In this document: in pieces, positions 8,894 through 16,594 of the stretch
Position numbering within the stretch: the stretch's first letter is position 1
Layout of the letters: the number at the start of each line of letters is the position of its first letter
Origin: Alteraquisediminimonas sediminicola
GTDB taxonomy: Bacteria; Pseudomonadota; Alphaproteobacteria; Sphingomonadales; Sphingomonadaceae
Length of the DNA: 64,000 bases
Reading direction: 5' to 3'
Assembly (NCBI RefSeq): GCF_019740335.1
Contig: NZ_JAHXZS010000009.1
Location: 1 to 64,000, forward strand
Notes under the pieces: generated by a model
What the model saw: only the letters and a program-made list of their open reading frames with translations
Told to the model about the DNA's origin: nothing
The model's database searches: none
Made by a program: the position numbers and the translations under genes

Positions 8894-10674
8894 TCCAGCA
8901 TCTGCATGCAAGCGAGATCGCCGCCAAGGTCAATGCGGGCGCGATCAGCGCGTTGGACATCGCCGAACAGGTACTGGCGCGGCTGGCGGATTATGACCAG
9001 ATCCAGCCACAGGCGTGGATCAGCCGCTTTGCCCCCGATGACATTCGCGCGGCGGCCAAGGCCGTGGATGCGCGGGTGATGGCGGGGGAGGTGCTGCCGC
9101 TCGCCGGGGTGCCATTCGCGGTGAAGGACAATATCGATGTGGCGGGGCTGGATACCACGGCGGCTTGTCCCGAATTCGCCTATCGCCCGGTGGCCAATGC
9201 CTTTGTGGTCGAACGATTGCTGGCGGCGGGGGCGATCTGCATCGGCAAGACCAATCTCGATCAATTCGCGACGGGCTTGAATGGCTCGCGCAGCCCATAT
9301 GGCGCGCCGCGCTGTGTTTTTAATCTCGATTATGTGAGTGGCGGATCGAGTTCCGGCTCGTCGGTGGCGACCGCCGCAGGGCTGGTCGCCTTTGCCCTTG
9401 GCACCGATACCGCCGGTTCGGGCCGGGTGCCTGCCGCGTTTAATCACCTGATCGGTTATAAACCCAGCAAGGGCCGGTGGAGCACGACCGGGCTGGTGCC
9501 GGCGTGCCGTTCGCTTGATTGCATCACGGTGTTCACCGCGCGGGCGGCGGATGCGGCGCTGGTCGATCAGGTGGTGGCGGGGATGGATGCCGCCGATCCT
9601 TATAGCCGGACGATCCCGGCGCGGGCGCTCGGCCAAGCCGGAGAAAAGCTGCGTATTGGCGTGCCATTGCCGCATCAACGCAATTGGTGTGGCGATCTTC
9701 AATCCGAGCGGCTCTATGATCTCGCGCTCGAACGGCTGGAGGCGTTGGGCTATGAGATCAGCCTTGTCGACATCGCGCCTTTGTCTGAGGCGGCGGCGCT
9801 ATTGTATAACGGCCCTTGGGTGGCCGAGCGCACCGCCGCGATGGAAATGATGCTGCGCGATCATCCGGATGCGATTGATCCGGCGGTTAAACAGATTGTC
9901 GAGGCGGGGCTGCACATGACGGCGGTCGAGGCATTCAACGGCCAATATCGCCTTCAAGCCTTGGCGCGTCAGGCGGAAAATATGTGGCAGGCGATTGATG
10001 TGCTGGCGTTGCCGACTTCGCCGACAATCTATCGATTAAAGGAAATGCAGGCCGCGCCGGTCGCGCTCAATGCCCATTTCGGCCTCTATACCAATTTCGT
10101 GAACCTGCTGGATATGGCGGCGATTGCGGTGCCTGCGGGGTTCCGCCGCAATGCCACCGGCTTTGGCATCACCTTTATCGCACCCGCTGGCACGGATGCG
10201 GCGCTCTTCGATATGGCTGCCCGTTGGGAAGCGGACAGCCCTTATATGGCCCCTGAACTGGATATGGCGAAAATGGAAAGCAATCGACCGATGGATCGTA
10301 TCAGGCTGGCGGTAGTGGGCGCACATCTCAAGGATATGCCGCTGCATTGGCAATTAACGTCGCGCGATGCGATTTTCATTGCCGAAACGACCACCGCGCC
10401 AAGCTATAAGCTTTATGCCATTGCCAATAGCGTGCCACCCAAGCCCGCCTTGGTGCATGATGCGGCAGGGGCAGCTATCAAGGTTGAAGTCTATGAACTG
10501 TCGACCGAGTCCTTTGGCAGCTTCACTGCAGAAGTGCCGCCGCCGCTGGCGATTGGAACGGTGACGCTGGCAGACGGCAGTCAGGTCAAGGGCTTCGTCG
10601 CCGAACCTCGGGCGCTGATCGGTGCCGAGGACATTACGACCTTGGGCGGATGGCGCGCCTATCTCGCGGGATAG
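8890..10674 (+). CDS. atzF: Allophanate hydrolase
   Basis: A 594-residue amidase-signature enzyme that hydrolyses allophanate to two ammonia and two CO2. The catalytic Lys79 (AVKDNIDV), the Gly/Ser-rich signature (GGSSSGSS, with cis-Ser at ~153) and the nucleophile Ser177 (DTAGSGRVP) are all present. Residues ~460-594 form the C-terminal domain seen in two-domain allophanate hydrolases. It overlaps the carboxylase by 4 bases (ATGA) and closes the operon. A weak GGCCA/TGGCC hairpin follows at 10676-10695. Confidence 0.95.
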   Translation: MIQHLHASEIAAKVNAGAISALDIAEQVLARLADYDQIQPQAWISRFAPDDIRAAAKAVDARVMAGEVLPLAGVPFAVKDNIDVAGLDTTAACPEFAYRPVANAFVVERLLAAGAICIGKTNLDQFATGLNGSRSPYGAPRCVFNLDYVSGGSSSGSSVATAAGLVAFALGTDTAGSGRVPAAFNHLIGYKPSKGRWSTTGLVPACRSLDCITVFTARAADAALVDQVVAGMDAADPYSRTIPARALGQAGEKLRIGVPLPHQRNWCGDLQSERLYDLALERLEALGYEISLVDIAPLSEAAALLYNGPWVAERTAAMEMMLRDHPDAIDPAVKQIVEAGLHMTAVEAFNGQYRLQALARQAENMWQAIDVLALPTSPTIYRLKEMQAAPVALNAHFGLYTNFVNLLDMAAIAVPAGFRRNATGFGITFIAPAGTDAALFDMAARWEADSPYMAPELDMAKMESNRPMDRIRLAVVGAHLKDMPLHWQLTSRDAIFIAETTTAPSYKLYAIANSVPPKPALVHDAAGAAIKVEVYELSTESFGSFTAEVPPPLAIGTVTLADGSQVKGFVAEPRALIGAEDITTLGGWRAYLAG

Positions 10675-10707
10675 GGGCCATCCGCATTATTGGCCGCTTT
10701 ATTTGGA

Positions 10708-10917
10708 TCAGGCCGCGATACGCAGCGAGATGATCAGTCGGCGCAGGCGATGGTTTTCCTGCTCCAGCGCCTGAAGATGACGGGCCATCGCCGGATATGC
10801 GGTATCGAACGGCGTGTTCGAGGGCTGTGCATCGTCCGCCATCGGGTCCGACATGTCATCGCCAAAATCGTCAATGTTGCAGGCGAGATCAAGATCAAAG
10901 TCAAAGTCGTTCATCAT
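10708..10917 (-). CDS. Small acidic protein with C-terminal coiled coil, unknown function
   Basis: A 69-residue protein that I do not recognise. The first ~35 residues are strongly acidic (DFDFDLDL, DDFGDD, DDAQ). The last ~25 form a heptad-like amphipathic segment (HLQALEQENHRLRRLIISL). No signal peptide is visible. The start at 10917 follows an AAGAGGAA site and lies 13 bases after the peptidase stop, so the two are co-transcribed. It may be a partner, inhibitor or adaptor of the peptidase pathway; this is inference from context. Confidence 0.72.
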   Translation of the reverse strand: MMNDFDFDLDLACNIDDFGDDMSDPMADDAQPSNTPFDTAYPAMARHLQALEQENHRLRRLIISLRIAA

Positions 10918-10930
10918 CGTCTGGTTCCTC

Positions 10931-11650
10931 TTACTTGCGTTCGGTGATCGGGGCGGCAGATGCGAGCTGGATTGCTGGCAACACCGGCTGGCGGGCATAG
11001 CCATGGGTCCATGCGCCCTGGCCGTTGAAGGAGAAGATCGGGCGATAATCAGACTGGCCGCGATCGCTGGAGATCTGGTCGTTGCGATTATCGAGGATCT
11101 TGATTTGACCATCGACACGCACCGCGAGCACTGCATGATCGGCGCGGACCGCGAGATCGCGCAGGATCACGAGATACATGTCGCTTTCCGGCACGCCGAG
11201 CGCCTTCAGGGCGGCGCGCTTTAAAATGGCATAGTCCTCGCAGTCGCCAGCGCTGCGTGACAGGCTTTCTGCCGGAGTGGCCCAATAATCGGCAGTGCCG
11301 AAAATGCGGCTATCGTCGCGATAGGTCAGGCGATGGTTGACCGCCTTGTTGACGGCTTCGACTTGCGCCAAGCGGCTGCCAGCCTGACGGGCGTTGGCGA
11401 CCAGATTTTGGCCGGCGGCGCCCAGCGGCGCGGTTGAGATGCGGCTCCAGTCGCGCTGAAAAGGCGTTTTGGAGATCCGCAGTGCGACACTGCCGAACAC
11501 CGCAGGGCTGATCGAGCGGATGCTTTGGGCGGAAGCGGTCGGGGTCGTCACGGCGAGCATAAGGGTAGCGCACGCAATTGGTGCGAAGATCTTGCCAGCA
11601 ACAGCTGAGCTACCAGTACGCAGAATATTCGTGAATGTGTTCGACAACAT
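10931..11650 (-). CDS. Transglutaminase-like cysteine peptidase, LapG/BTLCP family
   Basis: A 239-residue exported protein with a Sec signal peptide ending at ASA (cleavage after residue ~41). The catalytic triad of the bacterial transglutaminase-like cysteine proteinase family is complete: Cys137 (GDCEDY), His172 (DHAVLAV) and Asp187 (ILDNRND). LapG members release giant adhesins from the outer membrane by periplasmic cleavage under c-di-GMP control. No adhesin or LapD-like gene is in the window, so the substrate is unknown. It is followed by the 69-residue acidic protein in the same operon. Confidence 0.88.
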   Translation of the reverse strand: MLSNTFTNILRTGSSAVAGKIFAPIACATLMLAVTTPTASAQSIRSISPAVFGSVALRISKTPFQRDWSRISTAPLGAAGQNLVANARQAGSRLAQVEAVNKAVNHRLTYRDDSRIFGTADYWATPAESLSRSAGDCEDYAILKRAALKALGVPESDMYLVILRDLAVRADHAVLAVRVDGQIKILDNRNDQISSDRGQSDYRPIFSFNGQGAWTHGYARQPVLPAIQLASAAPITERK

Positions 11651-11990
11651 CCGCTTATCCTTACCGTGATTTGATCTAATTGATGATCAAATTGTTTGCG
11701 ATAAGGATCTTTTATACTAATTAATAAAGATTAAAATTTGTCGGATGGACAGGTCGAAGAACTGATCTATTTAAATATATATTATTTATTTAATACGGGA
11801 TATTCTATATATAGACCGAAAGGCATAGGCCGCATGGCCCATCCGGCACCGCAGGCGGTGTTGTTGCTGATGGGTAATAGGGGGGGGGCACACCGGCTAA
11901 GTCAGGGGATGTGCCTGAGTCCGAGTGATCGAGCGTGGCAGGTGGTGGCGCGCGTTGGTGCGCGCAACATTAGATATATCGCAGCGCGCT
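11651..11990. other. Intergenic region, AT-rich, with a G9 homopolymer tract
   Basis: No convincing gene is present in these 340 bases. The part next to the peptidase is AT-rich and holds TTGAT-G-ATCAA (11680-11690), a possible regulatory dyad in the peptidase promoter. A run of nine G occupies 11880-11888. A GC-rich hairpin (GCGCGC/GCGCGC near 11950-11967) lies downstream of the response regulator on the minus strand and lacks a U-run. Confidence 0.55.
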
Positions 11991-12644
11991 TTATGCGCGG
12001 GCGGACATCAGCTTGGAAATGGCTTCGCCGCGGGTGCGGACGCCGAGCGCGCGGTAGATCGCGGCGAGATGGATCTTGACCGTGCCTTCCGCCACATCGA
12101 GCTTGCGGGCGATTTCCTTGGAGGTCTGGCCATGCATCAGTTCGTCGAGCACCTCAATCTGCCGGGGGGTCAGATGTTCCAGCCCGGGCAAGTCGCGGCG
12201 CAGAGGGCTTTGCGCCACCTCCATTGTAGGGCGGCGGGTCAGATGGCGCGGGATATATGATCCACCTTCGATGATCGATTCAATTGCCGCCACGAATTCA
12301 GTCGTGGGCAAGCCTTTGGGCAGATAGCCGTCAACGCCAGCCGAGAGGCAGCCCAGCACATCTTCACGCATTTCAGAGCCTGACATCACCGCAATCTGGG
12401 CATCGGGAAAAGCTGCGATGAGGTCGGTAAGGCTTTCCGGACCAGCGGAATCAGGGAGGCGGAGATCGACCACGATCAGGTTGATCACGGCATCACTATT
12501 GGCGATTTTCATTGCAGCCGCCAGGCTGTCTGCCTCGTACACATGACCAAGTTTGAGCGTGTCGCGCAACAGACGTCCTACGGCATCGCGGACCAACTCA
12601 TGGTCTTCGACCAGAAGGGCGCTAAGTTGCTTTCGGTCGGTCAT
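11991..12644 (-). CDS. NarL/FixJ-type response regulator (receiver plus LuxR HTH)
   Basis: A 217-residue two-domain transcription regulator. The receiver domain (residues ~7-125) has the acidic pair Glu13/Asp14, phosphoacceptor Asp60 (VVDLRLPDSAG) and a conserved Lys (YLPKG). The C-terminal LuxR-type helix-turn-helix (~155-205) reads LTPRQIEVLDEL and TSKEIARKLDVAEGTVKIHL. It diverges from a histidine kinase operon 422 bases away that makes a natural phosphate source. Target genes are unknown; the upstream neighbours (peptidase operon) are candidates. Confidence 0.92.
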   Translation of the reverse strand: MTDRKQLSALLVEDHELVRDAVGRLLRDTLKLGHVYEADSLAAAMKIANSDAVINLIVVDLRLPDSAGPESLTDLIAAFPDAQIAVMSGSEMREDVLGCLSAGVDGYLPKGLPTTEFVAAIESIIEGGSYIPRHLTRRPTMEVAQSPLRRDLPGLEHLTPRQIEVLDELMHGQTSKEIARKLDVAEGTVKIHLAAIYRALGVRTRGEAISKLMSARA

Positions 12645-13066
12645 GTTCCAAGTATCCCGAAAATGGTGAAGGCGATGACAAAATTTTTGTTCAACGTGAG
12701 CGGTATGTACGGCCTCACGCTCTCGAGTCTAGTGTGCAACTGTATTGTTTTAAACCGATTGTCAGTGTGAAAACCTTGATTCATGCCAATGTGACGATAA
12801 ATGCCAATCTGTTCCCTCCGCATGTGCCTCGTCAAACTGATTTTTAACGGCACTGTGTGTTTGGAATTTATATTGAATATTATCAATATTTTATATGAAA
12901 ATTACAGTCTGCCATTATGCAAAATATTATTATTTAACAATAAGCTGTTAAGGTTGAATATTGCCAACATAGGCGTAATTTAATGCAGCCAAAATGATTT
13001 AATAATGTTACAGTGTATTCAGATTTGGAATTGGTCCTATTGAGAATTGGCCCTAGGAGTGGCCGC
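12645..13066. promoter_or_regulatory. Divergent AT-rich control region between response regulator and histidine kinase
   Basis: These 422 bases carry no supported gene and are far richer in A+T than the flanks. Two structures stand out. An exact direct repeat, ATGCCAAT at 12783-12790 and 12801-12808, has an 18-bp period, close to two helical turns. A perfect 7-bp inverted repeat, ATATTGA (12870-12876) and TCAATAT (12883-12889), has a 6-bp spacer. Both are plausible binding sites for the adjacent LuxR-type regulator. GTGCAACT also occurs at 12734-12741. Confidence 0.5.
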
Positions 13067-14326
13067 ATGGAACGGAAACGATTGAATGGCCTGCTCGCGA
13101 TCCAGCGGGCTTGCATTGCGTCAAAAGGCGACCTTCAAGCGTCGATGGCCGCGATAGTCAGCGAATATAGCGTCGCGCCGCAATCCAATGGCATTGTCGT
13201 CGAGCTTCGCGACGGCGATCAACTTTATTATGCCGCGGCGAGCGGCACCTCTGCATCCATGATTGGCATGCGCCTGCCGTTAAATGGCAGCCTGTCGGGC
13301 CTGTCCATCCTGACCGGGGAGCCGTTGATGTGTCAGGATTCGAATTGCGATCCGCGGGTCAACGCGCAGGCTGTGGCCAAAGTGGGCCTGCGGTCGATGA
13401 TCGTCGTGCCGATCCCGCATCAAGGGCAGGTCGTGGGCGTGCTGAAATATCATTCCGATCAGGTGAATGCCTATAATGATGAAGACATTACGATGGCGCA
13501 TCTGGTGGTTGGCCCCATTGTCGTGGGCCTCAGCCGCGCAGCAGAAGATGATGCGATCAAGGCAAAGGTCGAATTGGCTGAAATCGTCCGGTTGAAGAAT
13601 GAACTGGTATCCAATGTCAGCCATGAACTGCGCACGCCTTTGACCTCGATTGCCGGGGCATTGCGCCTGATCGAGGCGGGCGCGGCTGGCGATATAACGC
13701 CCCCGATAGAAAAGCTGATCGATATTGCCGTGCGCAATACCGCCCGACTGCGGGCCTTGGTCGATGATTTGCTGACCATGGAAAAGCTTGATTCCCGGAT
13801 GATGGCATTCGACCCGTCTCGGGTCGAACTGGGCGCGCTTGTGCAGGACATTGTCGAGCAAAATGAAATGTTCGCTAGCGATATGGGTGTACGCTTTTCC
13901 TTTCAGCGGCCTGCGTCGCCGATCTTCATCGAAACCGACCCGGCCCGGTTCAATCAGGTGATGACGAACCTGCTGTCCAATGCCGCAAAATTCTCGCCAA
14001 ATGGGTCGGAAGTGCGGGTGATCGTCGATCATGATGAGGTGAATGCGCGGATCAGGGTGGAGGATGATGGGCCGGGCATTCCACAAAACTTCCGTCGCCG
14101 CTTGTTTGATCGCTTTGCGCAGTCCGATCAGACGCGTCAACTCACCAACCTGCCGGGAACGGGGCTTGGCCTTTCCATCTCCAAAAATATGATTGAGCAG
14201 CTCGGCGGCACGATCACGCATGATGGCGCGTATGAAGCAGGCGCGGCATTCGAAATTTGTCTGCCGCTTGAGGGCCATTCGACTGCAGCGTCAATTGAAG
14301 ATGCGCCTAGACGGTTGGCCATATAA
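13067..14326 (+). CDS. GAF-domain sensor histidine kinase
   Basis: A 419-residue soluble kinase: GAF sensor domain (residues ~15-155), then HisKA with phosphoacceptor His186 (SNVSHELRTPL) and a HATPase domain with N box (NLLSNAAKF), G1 (VEDDGPGIP) and G2 (GTGLGLSI). No membrane segment is visible, so it senses a cytoplasmic signal. The start at 13067 follows AGGAG with good spacing; a GTG at 13013 is an alternative. It leads a three-gene unit with a receiver protein and an HPt protein, and diverges from the LuxR-type regulator. Confidence 0.92.
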   Translation: MERKRLNGLLAIQRACIASKGDLQASMAAIVSEYSVAPQSNGIVVELRDGDQLYYAAASGTSASMIGMRLPLNGSLSGLSILTGEPLMCQDSNCDPRVNAQAVAKVGLRSMIVVPIPHQGQVVGVLKYHSDQVNAYNDEDITMAHLVVGPIVVGLSRAAEDDAIKAKVELAEIVRLKNELVSNVSHELRTPLTSIAGALRLIEAGAAGDITPPIEKLIDIAVRNTARLRALVDDLLTMEKLDSRMMAFDPSRVELGALVQDIVEQNEMFASDMGVRFSFQRPASPIFIETDPARFNQVMTNLLSNAAKFSPNGSEVRVIVDHDEVNARIRVEDDGPGIPQNFRRRLFDRFAQSDQTRQLTNLPGTGLGLSISKNMIEQLGGTITHDGAYEAGAAFEICLPLEGHSTAASIEDAPRRLAI

Positions 14327-14354
14327 TGCGTGAGAGGGAGCGAGGATAAACGAG

Positions 14355-14732
14355 ATGGGCTATATTGCCAGAATTCTCTATATCGATGACGATCCGGACA
14401 TCCGCGACATCGTACAGATGGCGCTTGAACTGTCGGGTGATATCGAGGTCGCCGTTGCGGCAACCGGCGAGGAGGGGCTGGCGCTGGTGCATGGCTGGCA
14501 TCCGGATTTGGTGATGCTCGATGTCTCGCTACCGGGCGTGGATGGCCCTGCGATTTTTCAACAAATTCGTGCGGATGCGGCGACCGCCAGCGTCCCCATC
14601 GCGTTTGTGACGGCACGCACCCAACCGGATGATGTGGCCGCTTTGCATGCGCTTGGTGCTTGTTGCGTTATTGCCAAACCCTTTGACCCCCTGACGCTGG
14701 CGCGTCAGGCATGTGGATGTATCGTGCGATGA
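14355..14732 (+). CDS. Stand-alone receiver-domain response regulator (CheY-like)
   Basis: A 125-residue protein consisting only of a receiver domain, with the acidic cluster near residues 11-13, phosphoacceptor Asp56 (LVMLDVSLPG) and Lys108 (IAKPF). It has no output domain, so it should act as a phosphate shuttle or by protein contact. It lies 28 bases after the kinase and overlaps the HPt gene by 4 bases (ATGA), consistent with a kinase-receiver-HPt relay ending on a separate DNA-binding regulator. Confidence 0.93.
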   Translation: MGYIARILYIDDDPDIRDIVQMALELSGDIEVAVAATGEEGLALVHGWHPDLVMLDVSLPGVDGPAIFQQIRADAATASVPIAFVTARTQPDDVAALHALGACCVIAKPFDPLTLARQACGCIVR

Positions 14733-15052
14733 ATATCATTGAGGATCGGCTTTCAGCCATTCGTCTGCGGTTCGAACAAAGCGCCCATATGCGGGCTGTG
14801 ACGCTGGATGCGTTGATCTCCAAGGCGAATGATGAGCCGGAGGTCGCGCGCCGCGAGATTGGCGAATTTTGCCATAATTTGGCGGGCATTGCGGGCATGC
14901 TCGGTTATCGCGATATCGGGGAGGCCGCATCAGCGGTCGATGGCTATGCCCGCGACCCGGTGGGCCAACTCGATCTTTTGCTGGCGATGGCAGAGGTGCT
15001 GTCCGGCTTGATCCATGCATCCGCGCCCGATGGTGAGCAGACGGCGGATTGA
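14729..15052 (+). CDS. HPt phosphotransfer protein
   Basis: A 107-residue all-helical protein with a histidine phosphotransfer motif, FCHNLAGIAGMLGY, phosphoacceptor probably His49. The start at 14729 overlaps the receiver stop; an upstream in-frame start at 14711 would lengthen it by six residues. Its stop codon abuts the stop of the convergent MFS gene (TGATCA at 15050-15055), leaving no intergenic space. A 7-bp hairpin with a T-rich loop sits just beyond, inside the MFS coding end. Confidence 0.82.
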   Translation: MNIIEDRLSAIRLRFEQSAHMRAVTLDALISKANDEPEVARREIGEFCHNLAGIAGMLGYRDIGEAASAVDGYARDPVGQLDLLLAMAEVLSGLIHASAPDGEQTAD

Positions 15053-16594
15053 TCAGGCTTTTTTCGCCTGATGGGCCTTGGGCAATGCCCAGATCAGGAC
15101 CGAGGCAAGCGCTGAAATGGCGAGAATCCACGAGAACAGGTTGACGTAGGAAATGGTGCTGGCCTGCACCTCGACCAGCCGTTCGATCACCAGCCTTGCC
15201 TGAGTCATATTCAGGCCATGGGCGGCCAGCGTGTCGAGCGCGGGCTGTTTGTCATCCATCATCGCGACCGTTTCAGAACGGGCCACGCGCCCGCCATGTT
15301 CCCAAAAGCTGGTCATGCCCGAAACGAATATGGCCATCGTCAACACCCGAAAGAACGCGAGCAGACCGGCGGCGGAGGCGATTTGATGGGGTTTGACCGC
15401 GCCTAGCGCCATCACCGTCAGGCTCAGCGCGATAAATGCGCTGGCCATGCCCTGCATCAATTGGGGCAAGGCGAACCATCCAAGCGTCATATCGGTATTC
15501 GTCTGGATCCGGACCCATGCCACCAGTGCCATCCAGAGAAATCCACCTGAAACCAGATAGCGGCTATCCACCTTGTGCGCGAGCCGACCGGCCAGCGGGA
15601 CGGCGATGATGGAAAACACGCTCATCGGCGCAAGCACATATCCCGCGAGCGTGGCCGTGTAACTCATCGTGGTCTGAAGCCAGAGCGGGACCATCACCGA
15701 TGTCGCGATGATGACGGCATAGCCGACCGACAAGATCGCCACCGGCATTGTAAAACCGCTGTTGCGCAGGATTCTCAGATCGACGACCGGCTGATCGTCG
15801 GTCCATTCCCAGATCAGAAAGGCGATCAACCCAATCAAGGTCACCAGCCCCAATGTCACGATGACCGGTGAATGGAACCAGTCTCGATCACGGCCCATGT
15901 CGAGCATCATCTGCAGCGCGCCGACCCAAATCGCGAGCAGGAGAATGCCGACATAATCGATGCGACTTTTGATCTGCGCCGTTTCGAACGGCATCAACAA
16001 TTTCACGACAAGCGGCACCGAGAATAATACGAATGGAACATTGAGGTAAAACACCCAGCGCCATGAATAATTATCGGTGATCCAACCGCCCACGATCGGT
16101 CCCAGAATTGGTCCGATCACGGCGGTCATGACCGACAGGGCGACGGCAGTACCCGCTTTTTCCGGCGGAAAGATCCGGAGCAGCATCGTCTGGCACAAGG
16201 GCAGCATCGGCGCACCACATAGGCCCTGAAACACCCGAAATACGATGATGGCTTCAAGCGATCTCGCCATGCCGCACAAAGCAGAGGAGATGGCGAAACC
16301 TATCAGGCCGAAAATAAATGTCTGGACCGTGCCGAATCTTTTCGCCAGCCAGCCACTCAATGGCAGGCAAATGGCCTCGGCAATGGCGTAAGAGGTGATG
16401 ATCAACGTGCCTTGCGTCGTCGATACGCCCAGCGACCCGGCAATATGCGGCACCGCGACATTGGCGACGGTCAAATCGAGCATGACGAGGAAATAGGAGA
16501 GCGATACGCTAAGGGCGGCCATGAACAGCCGCAGCCCCTTCAAGGGTGCGGGCAGTGGCAATGCCAATGTCGGGGCATCGCTTGCGCTTGCCAT
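15053..16594 (-). CDS. MFS multidrug efflux transporter, DHA2/EmrB family
   Basis: A 513-residue inner-membrane proton antiporter with about 14 hydrophobic segments. The DHA2 motifs are present, including the antiporter motif C region (AVIGPILGPIVGGWI) and RVFQGLCGAPMLPLCQ. It pairs with the upstream EmrA-like adaptor (adjacent stop/start) and an outer-membrane channel to form a tripartite pump. It is last in the leftward operon controlled by the divergent TetR gene. Confidence 0.93.
   Translation of the reverse strand: MASASDAPTLALPLPAPLKGLRLFMAALSVSLSYFLVMLDLTVANVAVPHIAGSLGVSTTQGTLIITSYAIAEAICLPLSGWLAKRFGTVQTFIFGLIGFAISSALCGMARSLEAIIVFRVFQGLCGAPMLPLCQTMLLRIFPPEKAGTAVALSVMTAVIGPILGPIVGGWITDNYSWRWVFYLNVPFVLFSVPLVVKLLMPFETAQIKSRIDYVGILLLAIWVGALQMMLDMGRDRDWFHSPVIVTLGLVTLIGLIAFLIWEWTDDQPVVDLRILRNSGFTMPVAILSVGYAVIIATSVMVPLWLQTTMSYTATLAGYVLAPMSVFSIIAVPLAGRLAHKVDSRYLVSGGFLWMALVAWVRIQTNTDMTLGWFALPQLMQGMASAFIALSLTVMALGAVKPHQIASAAGLLAFFRVLTMAIFVSGMTSFWEHGGRVARSETVAMMDDKQPALDTLAAHGLNMTQARLVIERLVEVQASTISYVNLFSWILAISALASVLIWALPKAHQAKKA

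Noticed and set aside
11738-12079. 113-residue plus-strand reading frame near the response regulator
   Set aside because: It overlaps the regulator gene end, has no ribosome-binding site, and reads basic low-complexity sequence.
15050-15080. Possible bidirectional terminator at the HPt/MFS junction
   Set aside because: ATCAGGC/GCCTGAT is a 7-bp stem but its T-run lies in the loop and the element is within MFS coding sequence, so function is doubtful.
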